NCBI GenBank assembly: GCA_949289045.1
Contig: CASEMN010000007.1
Coordinates: forward strand, 40,842-104,841
Direction of reading: 5' to 3'
Origin: an uncultured Oscillospiraceae bacterium
GTDB lineage: Bacteria > Bacillota > Clostridia > Oscillospirales > Acutalibacteraceae
Length of the DNA: 64,000 bases
Position numbers and translations under genes: made by a program. The notes under the pieces were generated by a model, which saw only the letters and a program-made list of their open reading frames with translations, searched no databases and was not told the DNA's origin. This document shows, one piece after another, positions 43,473-52,062 of this stretch (position 1 is the stretch's first letter; each line of letters opens with the position of its first letter).

Positions 43473-43717
43473 GCTTTGTAAATCTTTTTAAAGGCACAAT
43501 ACAAAACGGAAACCTCTAACAGAATAAAGTTATATACAAATTTAAAGCATAAATTTTATTAAGATGCTTTTTCAGTTGGATTTCTAAAATTTTAGGCTTA
43601 TTTTCTAAATCCCAAATGTAAATAAGCTGGTATAATGCATTATGTAATAAAATTTCATTAAGTTAACTGTAATTTATATTAATATAAACTAATTTACAAA
43701 AGGATCGTGATAACTTT

Positions 43718-44758
43718 ATGAGAAAATCTTTAAAAACCGCATTAAAGGTCATACTTTCCCTATTCCTCGTAGTTGTAATAGTAGCGCTGTACATACTTGT
43801 GCCACGCCACGGGAGCAAAATTGAAAGCGAAGAATGGAATGGCAAGGAATCCTATAATCCTCAAGCTGTTCAAACCCTCACTAAGGAAGAAGGAAAGCCA
43901 TTTAACATTCTGATGCTTTCCGATTTACAGCTTGATGTGCCTTTTAAAAACAAAGACTATCTTAAAAGTTCGATCGACCAACTTGTTAAAGACAACGACC
44001 CCGATCTTATAGTTCTTGCCGGTGACAATGTTGCAGGTGTTCTTATGCACTTCCACATCAAAACCGTCGTTTCAATCATAGACAGCTACGATATTCCCTG
44101 GGCTGTTGTATTTGGCAATCATGACAGAGAATTCGGCAACAATTTGTATTATCAGGCAGAGCAGTTTATGGAAGCGGAAAACTGTCTTTTTGAAGTAGGT
44201 CCTTCAAACGTTGATGGATTAGGTAACTACGTTATAAACGTTACAGAAAACGGTCACGCTGTCTATTCACTGTTTATGATAGATTCCCAAAGCGAAATAG
44301 TTACGGATACGGAAAAATATTTCGACAATATACATGAAAACCAGATACAGTGGTATAAGGACAACGTTGACGCAATAAGCGAAATTGAAGGTCATACCGT
44401 TCCTTCCATGGCGTTTTTCCACATTCCCGTTCCTGAATACAAAACAGCTTATGACCTTGCCGAAAGCGGAAGCGACGAGGCTCAAATACTTTACGGCGTG
44501 AGAAACGAAAACGAATGTGTCCCCAGAGATAATTCCGGATTCTTCGACGTATTCAGAGAAAATGGCGGAACTCATATGTTCGCCGCTCATGACCACGGTA
44601 ATAACTATTCCGTTGAATATAAGGATGTGGTCATGACATATGGCACCAAAACAGGAGATTACAGCGGCCACAGAGAGGATCAGATGGGCGGTACCTTAAT
44701 TACCATCAACAACGACTATTCAGTTACAATCGAACAGATAATAATTCCCATTTCATAA
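43718..44758 (+). CDS. Membrane-anchored metallophosphoesterase (paralogue)
   Basis: 346 aa. Signal anchor at residues 8-28 (LKVILSLFLVVVIVALYILV). Motifs: LMLSDLQLDVPF, VLAGDNVAG, FGNHDREF, FFHIPVP and FAAHDHGNNY. The start aligns with the protein at 39148-40239 over the whole length. The two paralogues bracket the peptidase/transporter operon, which suggests a shared role in use of a phosphorylated or phospho-linked external nutrient; this is inference. Confidence 0.88.
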   Translation: MRKSLKTALKVILSLFLVVVIVALYILVPRHGSKIESEEWNGKESYNPQAVQTLTKEEGKPFNILMLSDLQLDVPFKNKDYLKSSIDQLVKDNDPDLIVLAGDNVAGVLMHFHIKTVVSIIDSYDIPWAVVFGNHDREFGNNLYYQAEQFMEAENCLFEVGPSNVDGLGNYVINVTENGHAVYSLFMIDSQSEIVTDTEKYFDNIHENQIQWYKDNVDAISEIEGHTVPSMAFFHIPVPEYKTAYDLAESGSDEAQILYGVRNENECVPRDNSGFFDVFRENGGTHMFAAHDHGNNYSVEYKDVVMTYGTKTGDYSGHREDQMGGTLITINNDYSVTIEQIIIPIS

Positions 44759-44766
44759 AATCAGCA

Positions 44767-44812
44767 GCAAAAGCTCCGATGACTTTTAAAATCATCGGAG
44801 CTTTTGCTTTTA
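44767..44812 (+). terminator. Terminator of the second phosphoesterase gene
   Basis: A 16-bp perfect stem starting GCAAAAGCTCCGATGA, with TTTT after it. Confidence 0.92.
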
Positions 44813-44844
44813 TATATACCGCCTTTCTGAATACAGGTAAATAA

Positions 44845-44890
44845 AAAAGAAAACTTGCCGCTGAAGAAAAAACGATCAGCGGCAAGTTTT
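44845..44890 (-). terminator. Terminator of the serpin operon
   Basis: AAAACTTGCCGCTGA and its complement form a 15-bp stem over 11 nt just past the serpin stop; the minus strand continues TTTTCTTTTTT. Confidence 0.92.
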
Positions 44891-44893
44891 ACA

Positions 44894-46162
44894 CTATTCA
44901 CTTATATCCGCCAAAACTCCCATGAAAATCGGAAGATTATTGGATTTATCAATAATCATATATACAAAGGGTCTGTCAAGAAATACTTCTTTTACCTGTG
45001 TAAGGGCCGCCGTATCTTTAACTTCAACTTTTGTCACCGCTCCAGCCTTTGTGCCCCGCTCATCAACGGTAATAAATGTTTTGTGAAATACGTCCCCTAT
45101 AAATATATTGCCCATTGAACTCTTTGCCATTTTCGAAAAATCCGCTTTTCCCTCATCAAAGGCCAGCTCAATGCCCATATCTGAAAGGACATCTTTTAAG
45201 CCCATATTAAATTCACAGGTAAACTTCGGTATTTTTACACTTACCCTTTCGTTTTGGGCATTTCTGAGAATTGCTGAAATTCTTTCTCCTGTAAGGCTCT
45301 CAATATAATCATTTATATTGACATTCTCATCTGGAAGAAGCACCGCAAAAGCGTATTTTCCGTCTTTATAATCCTTTATAAAACCTGTGGCATTGTCATC
45401 TTCAAGATAAATATTTTCACCTGACGGCATCATATTTACAATGCGCTGTTCCCCTGAAACAGAGGTAAATGTACCGCTGCTTACGACTCCATTTATATAA
45501 GGCTCATCCCATACAGCGTCAAACATCACCCCATTCAAAAGGAACATTATGTCCTCAGAACTGATTTTATCGATAATTTCCTTTATCATTCCGTCGGTTT
45601 TATCGGATACCCATGAGTTCATATCCTTTACGGTTTGAGAATCAAAGGGAGCTTTAAAAACCTCCGCAGAATAATAATCACAGCATTTTTGCAGAAAATC
45701 ATTTTCCGCCTGCAAACGGTTTTCATCGTCCCGCAGCCAAAGGGAGTTTGCAATTTTAACTTTATACTCATCAGCTGACCCAAGAGAATTTACATAGGAA
45801 TAGAGATATTCGTTAAGCTCATCCAAAGGTATTGCGCCGCCCAGCAACTTTTCTATCTGAGTTTTTGTTTCGCCGCTTGCTCCGTTTCCGGTCATTGCTA
45901 AAGCAAGCTGCACTGATAAAGGAGAAATGAAAACGCTTTCATTTTTTCGTTCCTTTACACAGGCTTTGAAAAGCTTTGTATAAAACTCAAACTGCGACTT
46001 TGTAAATTTATCGTCGGCGCTTTTGCCTGAAACTTTATTTGCCGTTATTCCCGCCGTAAGCTCCGCCGCCGACACCTGCCCGGCGCATCCCGCAAAATTA
46101 ACCGCCATAATAAGGGCAAGACCTAAACTTATAAAAACCAAAACCGCTCTCTTTATTTTCAT
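44894..46162 (-). CDS. Serpin-family serine protease inhibitor, lipoprotein
   Basis: 422 aa. Signal peptide with lipobox VNFAGC (Cys near residue 26), so the protein is anchored outside the membrane. The serpin fold covers residues about 60-420: FISPLSVQLALAMTGNGASG, KIANSLWLRDD, FLLNGVMFDAVWDEPY and the end FLDRPFVYMIIDKSNNLPIF. The reactive-loop hinge is TVDERGTKAGAVTKVEV, with small residues as needed for inhibitors, so it is likely active; the P1 residue cannot be fixed safely. Gut Clostridia use such serpins against host or rival proteases. It is last in a sigma-factor operon. Confidence 0.93.
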   Translation of the reverse strand: MKIKRAVLVFISLGLALIMAVNFAGCAGQVSAAELTAGITANKVSGKSADDKFTKSQFEFYTKLFKACVKERKNESVFISPLSVQLALAMTGNGASGETKTQIEKLLGGAIPLDELNEYLYSYVNSLGSADEYKVKIANSLWLRDDENRLQAENDFLQKCCDYYSAEVFKAPFDSQTVKDMNSWVSDKTDGMIKEIIDKISSEDIMFLLNGVMFDAVWDEPYINGVVSSGTFTSVSGEQRIVNMMPSGENIYLEDDNATGFIKDYKDGKYAFAVLLPDENVNINDYIESLTGERISAILRNAQNERVSVKIPKFTCEFNMGLKDVLSDMGIELAFDEGKADFSKMAKSSMGNIFIGDVFHKTFITVDERGTKAGAVTKVEVKDTAALTQVKEVFLDRPFVYMIIDKSNNLPIFMGVLADISE

Positions 46163-46200
46163 TTCTATGCCCTCCTTTTATAATATGGTTCATAAAATCA

Positions 46201-46914
46201 TCATTTTAATACTGCATAGAAACTATATGACGCATTGGCGTTTTTAAGAGCTCCGTCGTTCCAAATACCCGTCACCTGATAGATATATCCGCCTTTTTTA
46301 AGAGAGATTTCACCATTGACAACCTCTATTTTTTCGCTTTTACTTTCGGGTTTATCCCAGCAATTTTCCGGCCAGCAGCAAACAGTCAAAGAATCCGGCT
46401 CATTTTCAAAACTGAGTGCAACTTTGGCTGACGACGGCGAAATTTTTTTCATGAATTTGCGGCTTTGGAGAGGATGAAGAGAATCGGAGCAAATCCCCTG
46501 TGTTTCACCGTCAGAATCAATATACGTCCAGCAATAACTTGCAGAATCGGCAAAGATATAGTTTCCGTCGTCATATAAAACTTTAAGAAGCGGCGGTTTT
46601 TCCGGGGCAGCTTCATTTTTCTCTTCGCCGGAAAGGCTTTCGTCAGGGGATGTGTTTTTGCTTTCAAAAGCTGCTTCGGCTGTGGTCGCAATTAAAAAAT
46701 CAGCAGACATAAAATTCATAGGAAACGGATAAACCTTTGTTTCAGTGTAAACTCTGCCGTCATCACTGCATCTTTCCCTGTCTATTATTTTATAGGTAAG
46801 TGCAGTATAAGACTCAGCAGCACCGTCACCGCATGCTCCCGTTGGAACAGGAACTGCCAGCAAAAAAATAAAAACCGCTATTACTACTATCCATTTTTTG
46901 TTTTTCATTTTCAC
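46201..46914 (-). CDS. Secreted protein of unknown function
   Basis: 237 aa. A signal peptide (KNKKWIVVIAVFIFLLAVPV) is followed by an acidic, low-complexity stretch (residues about 85-112) and a C-terminal domain with several Cys (YCWTYIDSDGETQGICS, VCCWPENCW) and a predicted beta-rich end. No known family. It lies between the anti-sigma-like gene and the serpin gene, so it is probably exported under the same sigma factor and may act with the serpin. Confidence 0.75.
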   Translation of the reverse strand: MKMKNKKWIVVIAVFIFLLAVPVPTGACGDGAAESYTALTYKIIDRERCSDDGRVYTETKVYPFPMNFMSADFLIATTAEAAFESKNTSPDESLSGEEKNEAAPEKPPLLKVLYDDGNYIFADSASYCWTYIDSDGETQGICSDSLHPLQSRKFMKKISPSSAKVALSFENEPDSLTVCCWPENCWDKPESKSEKIEVVNGEISLKKGGYIYQVTGIWNDGALKNANASYSFYAVLK

Positions 46915-46928
46915 ATCCCCTTTCAGGT

Positions 46929-47531
46929 TCAGTCGGAATCTGCAAGAAGGGAAGATATCTCAGAAAGCTGAGATTCGGAGAGAAATACGTTCCTGCCACT
47001 TGTAAGATCACTTAGACAATCGCCGATAATTGTATAAACCATCTCGCTGCCGTCAGAAGATGTTACGGTTATTCTGTAACCGGCCTCCTTTACATCCTCC
47101 TCTGGCAGCTGATCATTTACTGCTGAGTTATCACCTGCAGCAGTACAGTCGACGCCCTCGTCAACTGAGGTTGTATTTTCCTCTTTAACATTATATTTTT
47201 CAATTGCATATACAATTTTTTCTACGCTTTCCGGCTCTTCGATTACTTTACAGTAATCATCATCCTGAATTTTACGCTGTATTTTTACAGAAGAATAGCT
47301 TTTTGATTCCTGTGTTTCAGGCGGCGCAGAATATGCGTTTTCATTAACGATATATTTATCCTCATTTCCTTTTGCAGGCAGCAATTTCGGAACATGAACA
47401 AAAGATAAAGTAATCGCACAAATAACAAGAGGAATACAGCTTATTATTATCCTGCGTCGGCGTCGGCGCTGTGCTAATCTTTCTTTACTTCGGCGGAAAA
47501 TTTCCGTCTTACGTTCTTCAAAATCTCTCAT
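46929..47531 (-). CDS. Putative anti-sigma factor, single-pass membrane protein
   Basis: 200 aa. A short cytosolic part, MRDFEERKTEIFRRSKERLA then six Arg, a membrane helix (about 28-46) and an extracytoplasmic domain of about 150 aa. No zinc anti-sigma (HxxxCxxC) motif is present. Its start overlaps the ECF sigma stop as ATGA, the usual arrangement of a cognate membrane anti-sigma. Function is inferred from position and topology. Confidence 0.7.
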   Translation of the reverse strand: MRDFEERKTEIFRRSKERLAQRRRRRRIIISCIPLVICAITLSFVHVPKLLPAKGNEDKYIVNENAYSAPPETQESKSYSSVKIQRKIQDDDYCKVIEEPESVEKIVYAIEKYNVKEENTTSVDEGVDCTAAGDNSAVNDQLPEEDVKEAGYRITVTSSDGSEMVYTIIGDCLSDLTSGRNVFLSESQLSEISSLLADSD

Positions 47532-48079
47532 AACAGCTCCTCACCGTCCTTTCCGATAATATTGCGAAGCTCCTTCTTCGCACGATATAAAAGATTATCC
47601 ACCTGTTTTCTGCTTTTCTTCATGACCTTTGCGGCTTCCTCATAGGTAAGCTCTTCAAAATAGACAAGGTGTACCGCCGTATGCATTTCTTCGGGAAGCT
47701 CACTAAGCGCATCATTTACTGTACGTTTAAGCTCGTCCGTAAGCACTGATTCTTCAAGAATTTCACGGTCGTCGGAGATATTCTCCGCCTCGGAAAGCTC
47801 CTCAAAGGTCAGTTTTTTCCTGTGTTTTATGTAATTTAAAGCCCGGCTCCTGCCAAGCATAAACACATAGGTTTTTAGCGTCACCTTGAAATTATACCGT
47901 CGGCGATTGACCACAAGATCCGAAAAGGTATCTATGGCTATATCTTCAGCGGCATGAACGTCGTGCACATAACGATCAATAAAGAAAACCAGATTATCGA
48001 ACAGCTCCTTCATTATATCGTCAAAGGCACTTTCATCTCCATCAAGGAAACGGCGGTAGCTACTTGCGCCGTTATCCAT
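47528..48079 (-). CDS. ECF-type RNA polymerase sigma factor
   Basis: 183 aa. Region 2: FFIDRYVHDVHAAEDIAIDT with FSDLV; region 4: LPEEMHTAVHLVYFEELTYE, then EAAKVMKKSRKQVDNLLYRA. Regions 1 and 3 are lacking, as in ECF sigma factors. It probably directs its own operon (anti-sigma, secreted protein, serpin). GGAGGAG precedes the ATG. The upstream region holds TATAAT and a GAATT-AACC-AATTC inverted repeat (about 48134-48147) that could be the regulated promoter. Confidence 0.92.
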   Translation of the reverse strand: MDNGASSYRRFLDGDESAFDDIMKELFDNLVFFIDRYVHDVHAAEDIAIDTFSDLVVNRRRYNFKVTLKTYVFMLGRSRALNYIKHRKKLTFEELSEAENISDDREILEESVLTDELKRTVNDALSELPEEMHTAVHLVYFEELTYEEAAKVMKKSRKQVDNLLYRAKKELRNIIGKDGEELL

Positions 48080-48182
48080 ATTACTCCTCCTGACTGATTA
48101 ATCAAATCGGGTCCCTTCACTTATTATACAACTGAGAATTGGTTAATTCCTTATTATTCCTGCAAAAAAATCTGTAAAAAAC

Positions 48183-48222
48183 AAAAATGCCCTCTGCGAT
48201 ATAAACGCAAAGGGTATTTTGT
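48183..48222 (-). terminator. Terminator of the sulfatase gene
   Basis: An imperfect stem of AAATGCCCTCTGCG with CGCAAAGGGTATTT over 7 nt, just after the sulfatase stop. Confidence 0.75.
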
Positions 48223-48226
48223 TAAA

Positions 48227-49921
48227 TTATGAATTGGCAATTCTCGGCATCCACATAGGTTCCTCCGACATGAGCTTACTCAAAGCACAGCGAAGAAGCT
48301 CCGCCTTTTTACCGAGATATTCTTTATTTTCCCAGAGATTTTCTCCCTTTTCACCGTGACAGAATACAAACATTTTGTTTTCTTCGCCATCAGCATCAAC
48401 GGTTATCCTGATTGAGTTTTTCTCATAAACCGTCTCACTTTTGCCTGACTTTTTAAGCTGGGCTTTCAAAAATCTGTAGAGAAGCTCCGCTTTTACCGGC
48501 AGGTACTCCTCATCATCCCAAAGATTGTTATGTTCGCCGTAATCATTCTTCAAATCATACATTTCGCCGTAACTGCGTCCCTCATGGACAGTTATCTTCC
48601 AGTCCTTTTCAACATAACTGCACATATGCATAACATGGGGCTCGTGACGGTTTTCAGTTATAATCCAGTCTCTTTCACTGTCTTTTTCCCCTGTCCACAC
48701 CTTGCTTTCATCCTGTCCGGTCATGGTGTTTTCCGGGGAAAGACCGCAAAGGGAAAGAAGTGTCGGCGCAATATCCACAAGAGACTGCAAGCTCTCACTT
48801 CTGACTCCCGCAGGAATATGATTTTTATACTTTACTATCATCGGCACACGTAGCAGATCCTCATAATGGAAAATGCATTTATGCCGCAGTCCGTGCTGAC
48901 CAAACAGATCTCCGTGATCAGTTGTGAAAATTATTATTGTATCCTCTTCAATGCCAAGGGTCTTTAAGTTATCCAAAATCTTACCGATGTACTTATCCAT
49001 AAAGGACATCATTCCATAAGCATAGGCAAGCTGCCGTTTAAGCTGACTCTTTATGTACAGATGACGCTGCAGCCCGTGTACTCCATAGCCTGTTTCACGG
49101 TATTCATCAAATTTAGGACGCTTTTTAAATACTTCCCTGAAATAAGGCGGATTCTTCTCATGCTCACTGAAAGAAAACTCCGGCAGCTCCATATCGGACG
49201 GATTGTACATTTTATCCCACGGAGACGGTGCCATCTGCGGATAGTGCGGGTCCGGAAAGCTTGCCCAAAGGAAAAATGGTTTCCCCTCATCTTTATACTC
49301 TTTCATCAGTGCATTTGTCCGCTCTGCAATCCACGTATTGTAGTGATATTTCTCAGGAATTTTCCAGTGTCCCATTGATTTAAGACGCATTTTTCCCGTA
49401 GGTTTGAAAAAGTAATCACGCCAGTTTTTAAGTCCGTTATCCTCCATCCATGCGGCGTAGTGCTGTCCTACCCACAATTCCGCTCCATGGTTGCGAAGCA
49501 GCTCCACATGGCCGAAACCGTAAAAATCACCGCTGAAGTTCCGCCAGAAATCAAGGTCGTGTAATGTCGGCGGTGCTTCAAGGGACGGATATTCCTCAGT
49601 AGATCTTACAGGCTGGAAATGCGCTTTTCCCACAAGTGCCGTTTCATAGCCGTTATCCTGAAGAAAACGTGATAATGTGGGAGTCGCTTCCGGCAGCTTT
49701 GTACCCAGCGACCATGCTCCGTGCTGGGACGGATACATACCGGTAAGTATGCTTGACCTTGACGGAGTACAGGTGGGATTCGGACAATACGCCCTGTCAA
49801 AAAGCATACCGTCCTCCGCCAGTGAATCAAGGTTCGGAGTTTTAAGCTTTGGATTTACAGCGCCAAGCATGGAATAATGCTGCTGGTCAGAGGTTATAAG
49901 AAGAATATTAGGTCTTTTCAT
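48227..49921 (-). CDS. Type I sulfatase
   Basis: 564 aa. N-terminal metal site RPNILLITSDQQHYSMLGAV; the sulfatase signature CTPSRSSILTG has the Cys (residue 51) that must become formylglycine. Further metal/substrate residues are in TALVGKAHF, FFLWASFPDPHYPQ and FTTDHGDLFGQHGLRHK. There is no signal peptide, so it is cytosolic and probably works on imported sulfated sugars. No maturase (anSME) gene is in the window; one must be elsewhere for activity. Confidence 0.92.
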   Translation of the reverse strand: MKRPNILLITSDQQHYSMLGAVNPKLKTPNLDSLAEDGMLFDRAYCPNPTCTPSRSSILTGMYPSQHGAWSLGTKLPEATPTLSRFLQDNGYETALVGKAHFQPVRSTEEYPSLEAPPTLHDLDFWRNFSGDFYGFGHVELLRNHGAELWVGQHYAAWMEDNGLKNWRDYFFKPTGKMRLKSMGHWKIPEKYHYNTWIAERTNALMKEYKDEGKPFFLWASFPDPHYPQMAPSPWDKMYNPSDMELPEFSFSEHEKNPPYFREVFKKRPKFDEYRETGYGVHGLQRHLYIKSQLKRQLAYAYGMMSFMDKYIGKILDNLKTLGIEEDTIIIFTTDHGDLFGQHGLRHKCIFHYEDLLRVPMIVKYKNHIPAGVRSESLQSLVDIAPTLLSLCGLSPENTMTGQDESKVWTGEKDSERDWIITENRHEPHVMHMCSYVEKDWKITVHEGRSYGEMYDLKNDYGEHNNLWDDEEYLPVKAELLYRFLKAQLKKSGKSETVYEKNSIRITVDADGEENKMFVFCHGEKGENLWENKEYLGKKAELLRCALSKLMSEEPMWMPRIANS

Positions 49922-50038
49922 AAAACTACACCGCCAAAACTCATGTAATTAAGATAATTAATCTGCTTGATTATTGTAATATACGGGCAAGGTTCAGTCA
50001 AGATGTATGGGAATTTGTGGGTAGGTTTTGTTTTAAAC

Positions 50039-50102
50039 GCAGGCGCTTATAGTTGTTTCTTAACGTTACTTCGTGTGCGACTTGAGTGCAGGCTCAGCCT
50101 GC
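50039..50102 (+). repeat. 64-bp palindrome-tailed repeat, canonical unit
   Basis: A full unit from GCAGGC to the perfect tail GCAGGCTCAGCCTGC (50088-50102). The TAA stop of the minus-strand esterase gene (50103-50105) directly abuts the tail. Confidence 0.88.
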
Positions 50103-51011
50103 TTATACCCTTTTTATAAAAGAGTAAATCTCATTCCACGCCTCTTTGCTCTCCTTTAAAAACGACGCAAAATACTGGAAGTCATGGAACATTCCCTCAT
50201 ATTTTGTGAGTGTCACTTTGACTCCCGCTCTCTTTGCCCTTTCATAAAGCATATCGCTGTCACTTTCGGAGGTCTCGCAGTCTCCGCACTGAATAAGCAT
50301 GGGCGGAAAGTCTGTGTAATCCCCGAACGCAGGCGAAAGATATGGATCTTTCGGGTCGCTGGTTCCGCAATAGGGCGTTTTACGTCTTATGTATTTTTCG
50401 TTTTCCTCGAAACTTTGATTTTTAGGCAATGAATAAAGAGGATCCGTATAACAGTTCTTACGGTAAGAGTCGCCGCTTGCAGTGAGATCTATAAAAGGCG
50501 AAACCGCCACAACAGCAGCAGGAAGCTCCTCTCCTCTGTCACGAAGTTTAAGGCAAAGAGCCAAAGCCAAATTTGCCCCCATACTGTCGCCAACCATAAT
50601 TATCTTTTGGGGTTCAATTCCGCTTTTTATCACACCCTTATAAGCGGAAAGGCACTCATTGAGCAGCGACGGATGGACCTTTTCCTTACCCGCATTATAA
50701 TCGATACTGTAAACGGGATATCCCGTAGAGGCATATCTTTGAGCGGCTTTCCTGTACATGGTATTCATGCCCATTGACGCTCCGCCGCCATGGATATGAA
50801 AAATTATCTTTTCTTCACGACAGTTTTTAAGTGACAAAATTTCAGTTCTTATTCCGCCGTAGATTTCCCTTTTATAATCAAAATCCTTCGGCGGAGTATA
50901 CGGCTTTGAACTGAGCTTCACATTCCGTGAAAGGGACATATGATTCTTTCTGTAGCGATAGGTAACAATTCTCAGAACCGCTTTCACTGCCCTTGCTCCA
51001 AGGGAAATCAT
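50103..51011 (-). CDS. Alpha/beta hydrolase (hormone-sensitive-lipase-type esterase)
   Basis: 302 aa. Oxyanion motif FHIHGGGASMGMNT, nucleophile elbow VGDSMGANLALALCLKLR, Asp in LIQCGDCETSESD and a His in GMFHDFQYF make the HSL-family (Abhydrolase_3) triad. It probably hydrolyses short acyl or acetyl esters. It overlaps the kinase-like gene by 4 bp. Confidence 0.9.
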   Translation of the reverse strand: MISLGARAVKAVLRIVTYRYRKNHMSLSRNVKLSSKPYTPPKDFDYKREIYGGIRTEILSLKNCREEKIIFHIHGGGASMGMNTMYRKAAQRYASTGYPVYSIDYNAGKEKVHPSLLNECLSAYKGVIKSGIEPQKIIMVGDSMGANLALALCLKLRDRGEELPAAVVAVSPFIDLTASGDSYRKNCYTDPLYSLPKNQSFEENEKYIRRKTPYCGTSDPKDPYLSPAFGDYTDFPPMLIQCGDCETSESDSDMLYERAKRAGVKVTLTKYEGMFHDFQYFASFLKESKEAWNEIYSFIKRV

Positions 51012-51961
51012 AAGTTTTTAAGCCTCCGGTTCATGTTCTTTACAAGAGGATTCATTATAAATCCAACCATAACTCCCGATTTAATCAGGCAGAAAACCTC
51101 GTTCCAGAGTCCGTAAAAGGCGAGCTTATCGTCACAGTGACGGCTTTCACCGTATTTCTTTCTGTATGTTTCACCAAGGAAAAAGTGCTTACCGGTGAGA
51201 TTGTAAAACTGAAACAAATCATATTCCCTGTCGGCATACATGGAATTTAAAGGGTCGATGAATCCCGCAAGCTTCCCCTTTTCATCTATCATTATATTGG
51301 CTATATTGAGATCACCGTGTATAAGACAGGCTTTGGTTACGGGCTCCGAGAAAATCGCGTCAAACTTTTCCCATGCGGCGTTCATGGTATCCATGATTTT
51401 CCCAGAAAGCTCACCCTTATTATAAAGTGCCTGAGCTTCACGGAGAACTGCTTCGGCAAAGGGTTTATAGCAATCAATCCAAGTTTCATAAACGGGATTC
51501 AGGGTATCTCCGAAACGCTCGCTCTTATGGCTGTGGATACTGTGAAGGGCTGATGTCACATTCTCTGCAAATTCCATTCTCTTTTTGCGGTTAGTGAGGA
51601 AAAACGAAACATCCATACAGGCGTTTTTCCCCTCAAGCATTTCCATGCCGTAACAGTCAACGGGGATTTTATCATCAGCTTCACGGACAAAAAGCACTTT
51701 TGGCATCTTCACAGAAGTGCTTTCACCGAGAAGCTTTAAATCATAAGCCTCTTTCTTCAGCATATCCTGCGCTCTGAGAAACTTTACCACTGCTTTTGTG
51801 TTATCCGTAAAAGTGACCTTAAAGGCTTTTCCGAATGAGCCGCCGCCAAGATATTTTACTTCTGCCGCTTTCTTTTTAAGTTCCAATTCTGCGGCGGATA
51901 CCGCATACTTTTTACCCTCCTCATTTGTCAGAGGTATCGGCGTTATTCTTTTGACCTCCAT
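51008..51961 (-). CDS. Aminoglycoside phosphotransferase/choline-kinase-like protein
   Basis: 317 aa from the ATG at 51961 (GGAG 8 nt upstream; a GTG at 51979 is less likely). P-loop-like GGGSFGKAFKVTF, Lys in AVVKFLRA, catalytic HGDLNIANIMID and metal-binding AGFIDPLNSMYADREYDLFQ match the APH family (PF01636). The substrate may be a sugar, an amino compound or a drug. It is the gene after the AraC regulator, and is coupled to the esterase. Confidence 0.87.
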   Translation of the reverse strand: MEVKRITPIPLTNEEGKKYAVSAAELELKKKAAEVKYLGGGSFGKAFKVTFTDNTKAVVKFLRAQDMLKKEAYDLKLLGESTSVKMPKVLFVREADDKIPVDCYGMEMLEGKNACMDVSFFLTNRKKRMEFAENVTSALHSIHSHKSERFGDTLNPVYETWIDCYKPFAEAVLREAQALYNKGELSGKIMDTMNAAWEKFDAIFSEPVTKACLIHGDLNIANIMIDEKGKLAGFIDPLNSMYADREYDLFQFYNLTGKHFFLGETYRKKYGESRHCDDKLAFYGLWNEVFCLIKSGVMVGFIMNPLVKNMNRRLKNL

Positions 51962-52062
51962 AGTTTGGCTCCTTTTCACTTATTTAGTTATCCATACTAT
52001 ATCAGACTTTTTTAATTTAAAACATTTCCCGGGAATACCCTTTTATATCCGTTGACGTTTTT

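Noticed and set aside
50039..50105. Integron attC site, because the element sits at gene 3' ends
   Set aside because: No RYYYAAC/GTTRRRY core pair and no overall fold-back of the attC type; no integron integrase visible.
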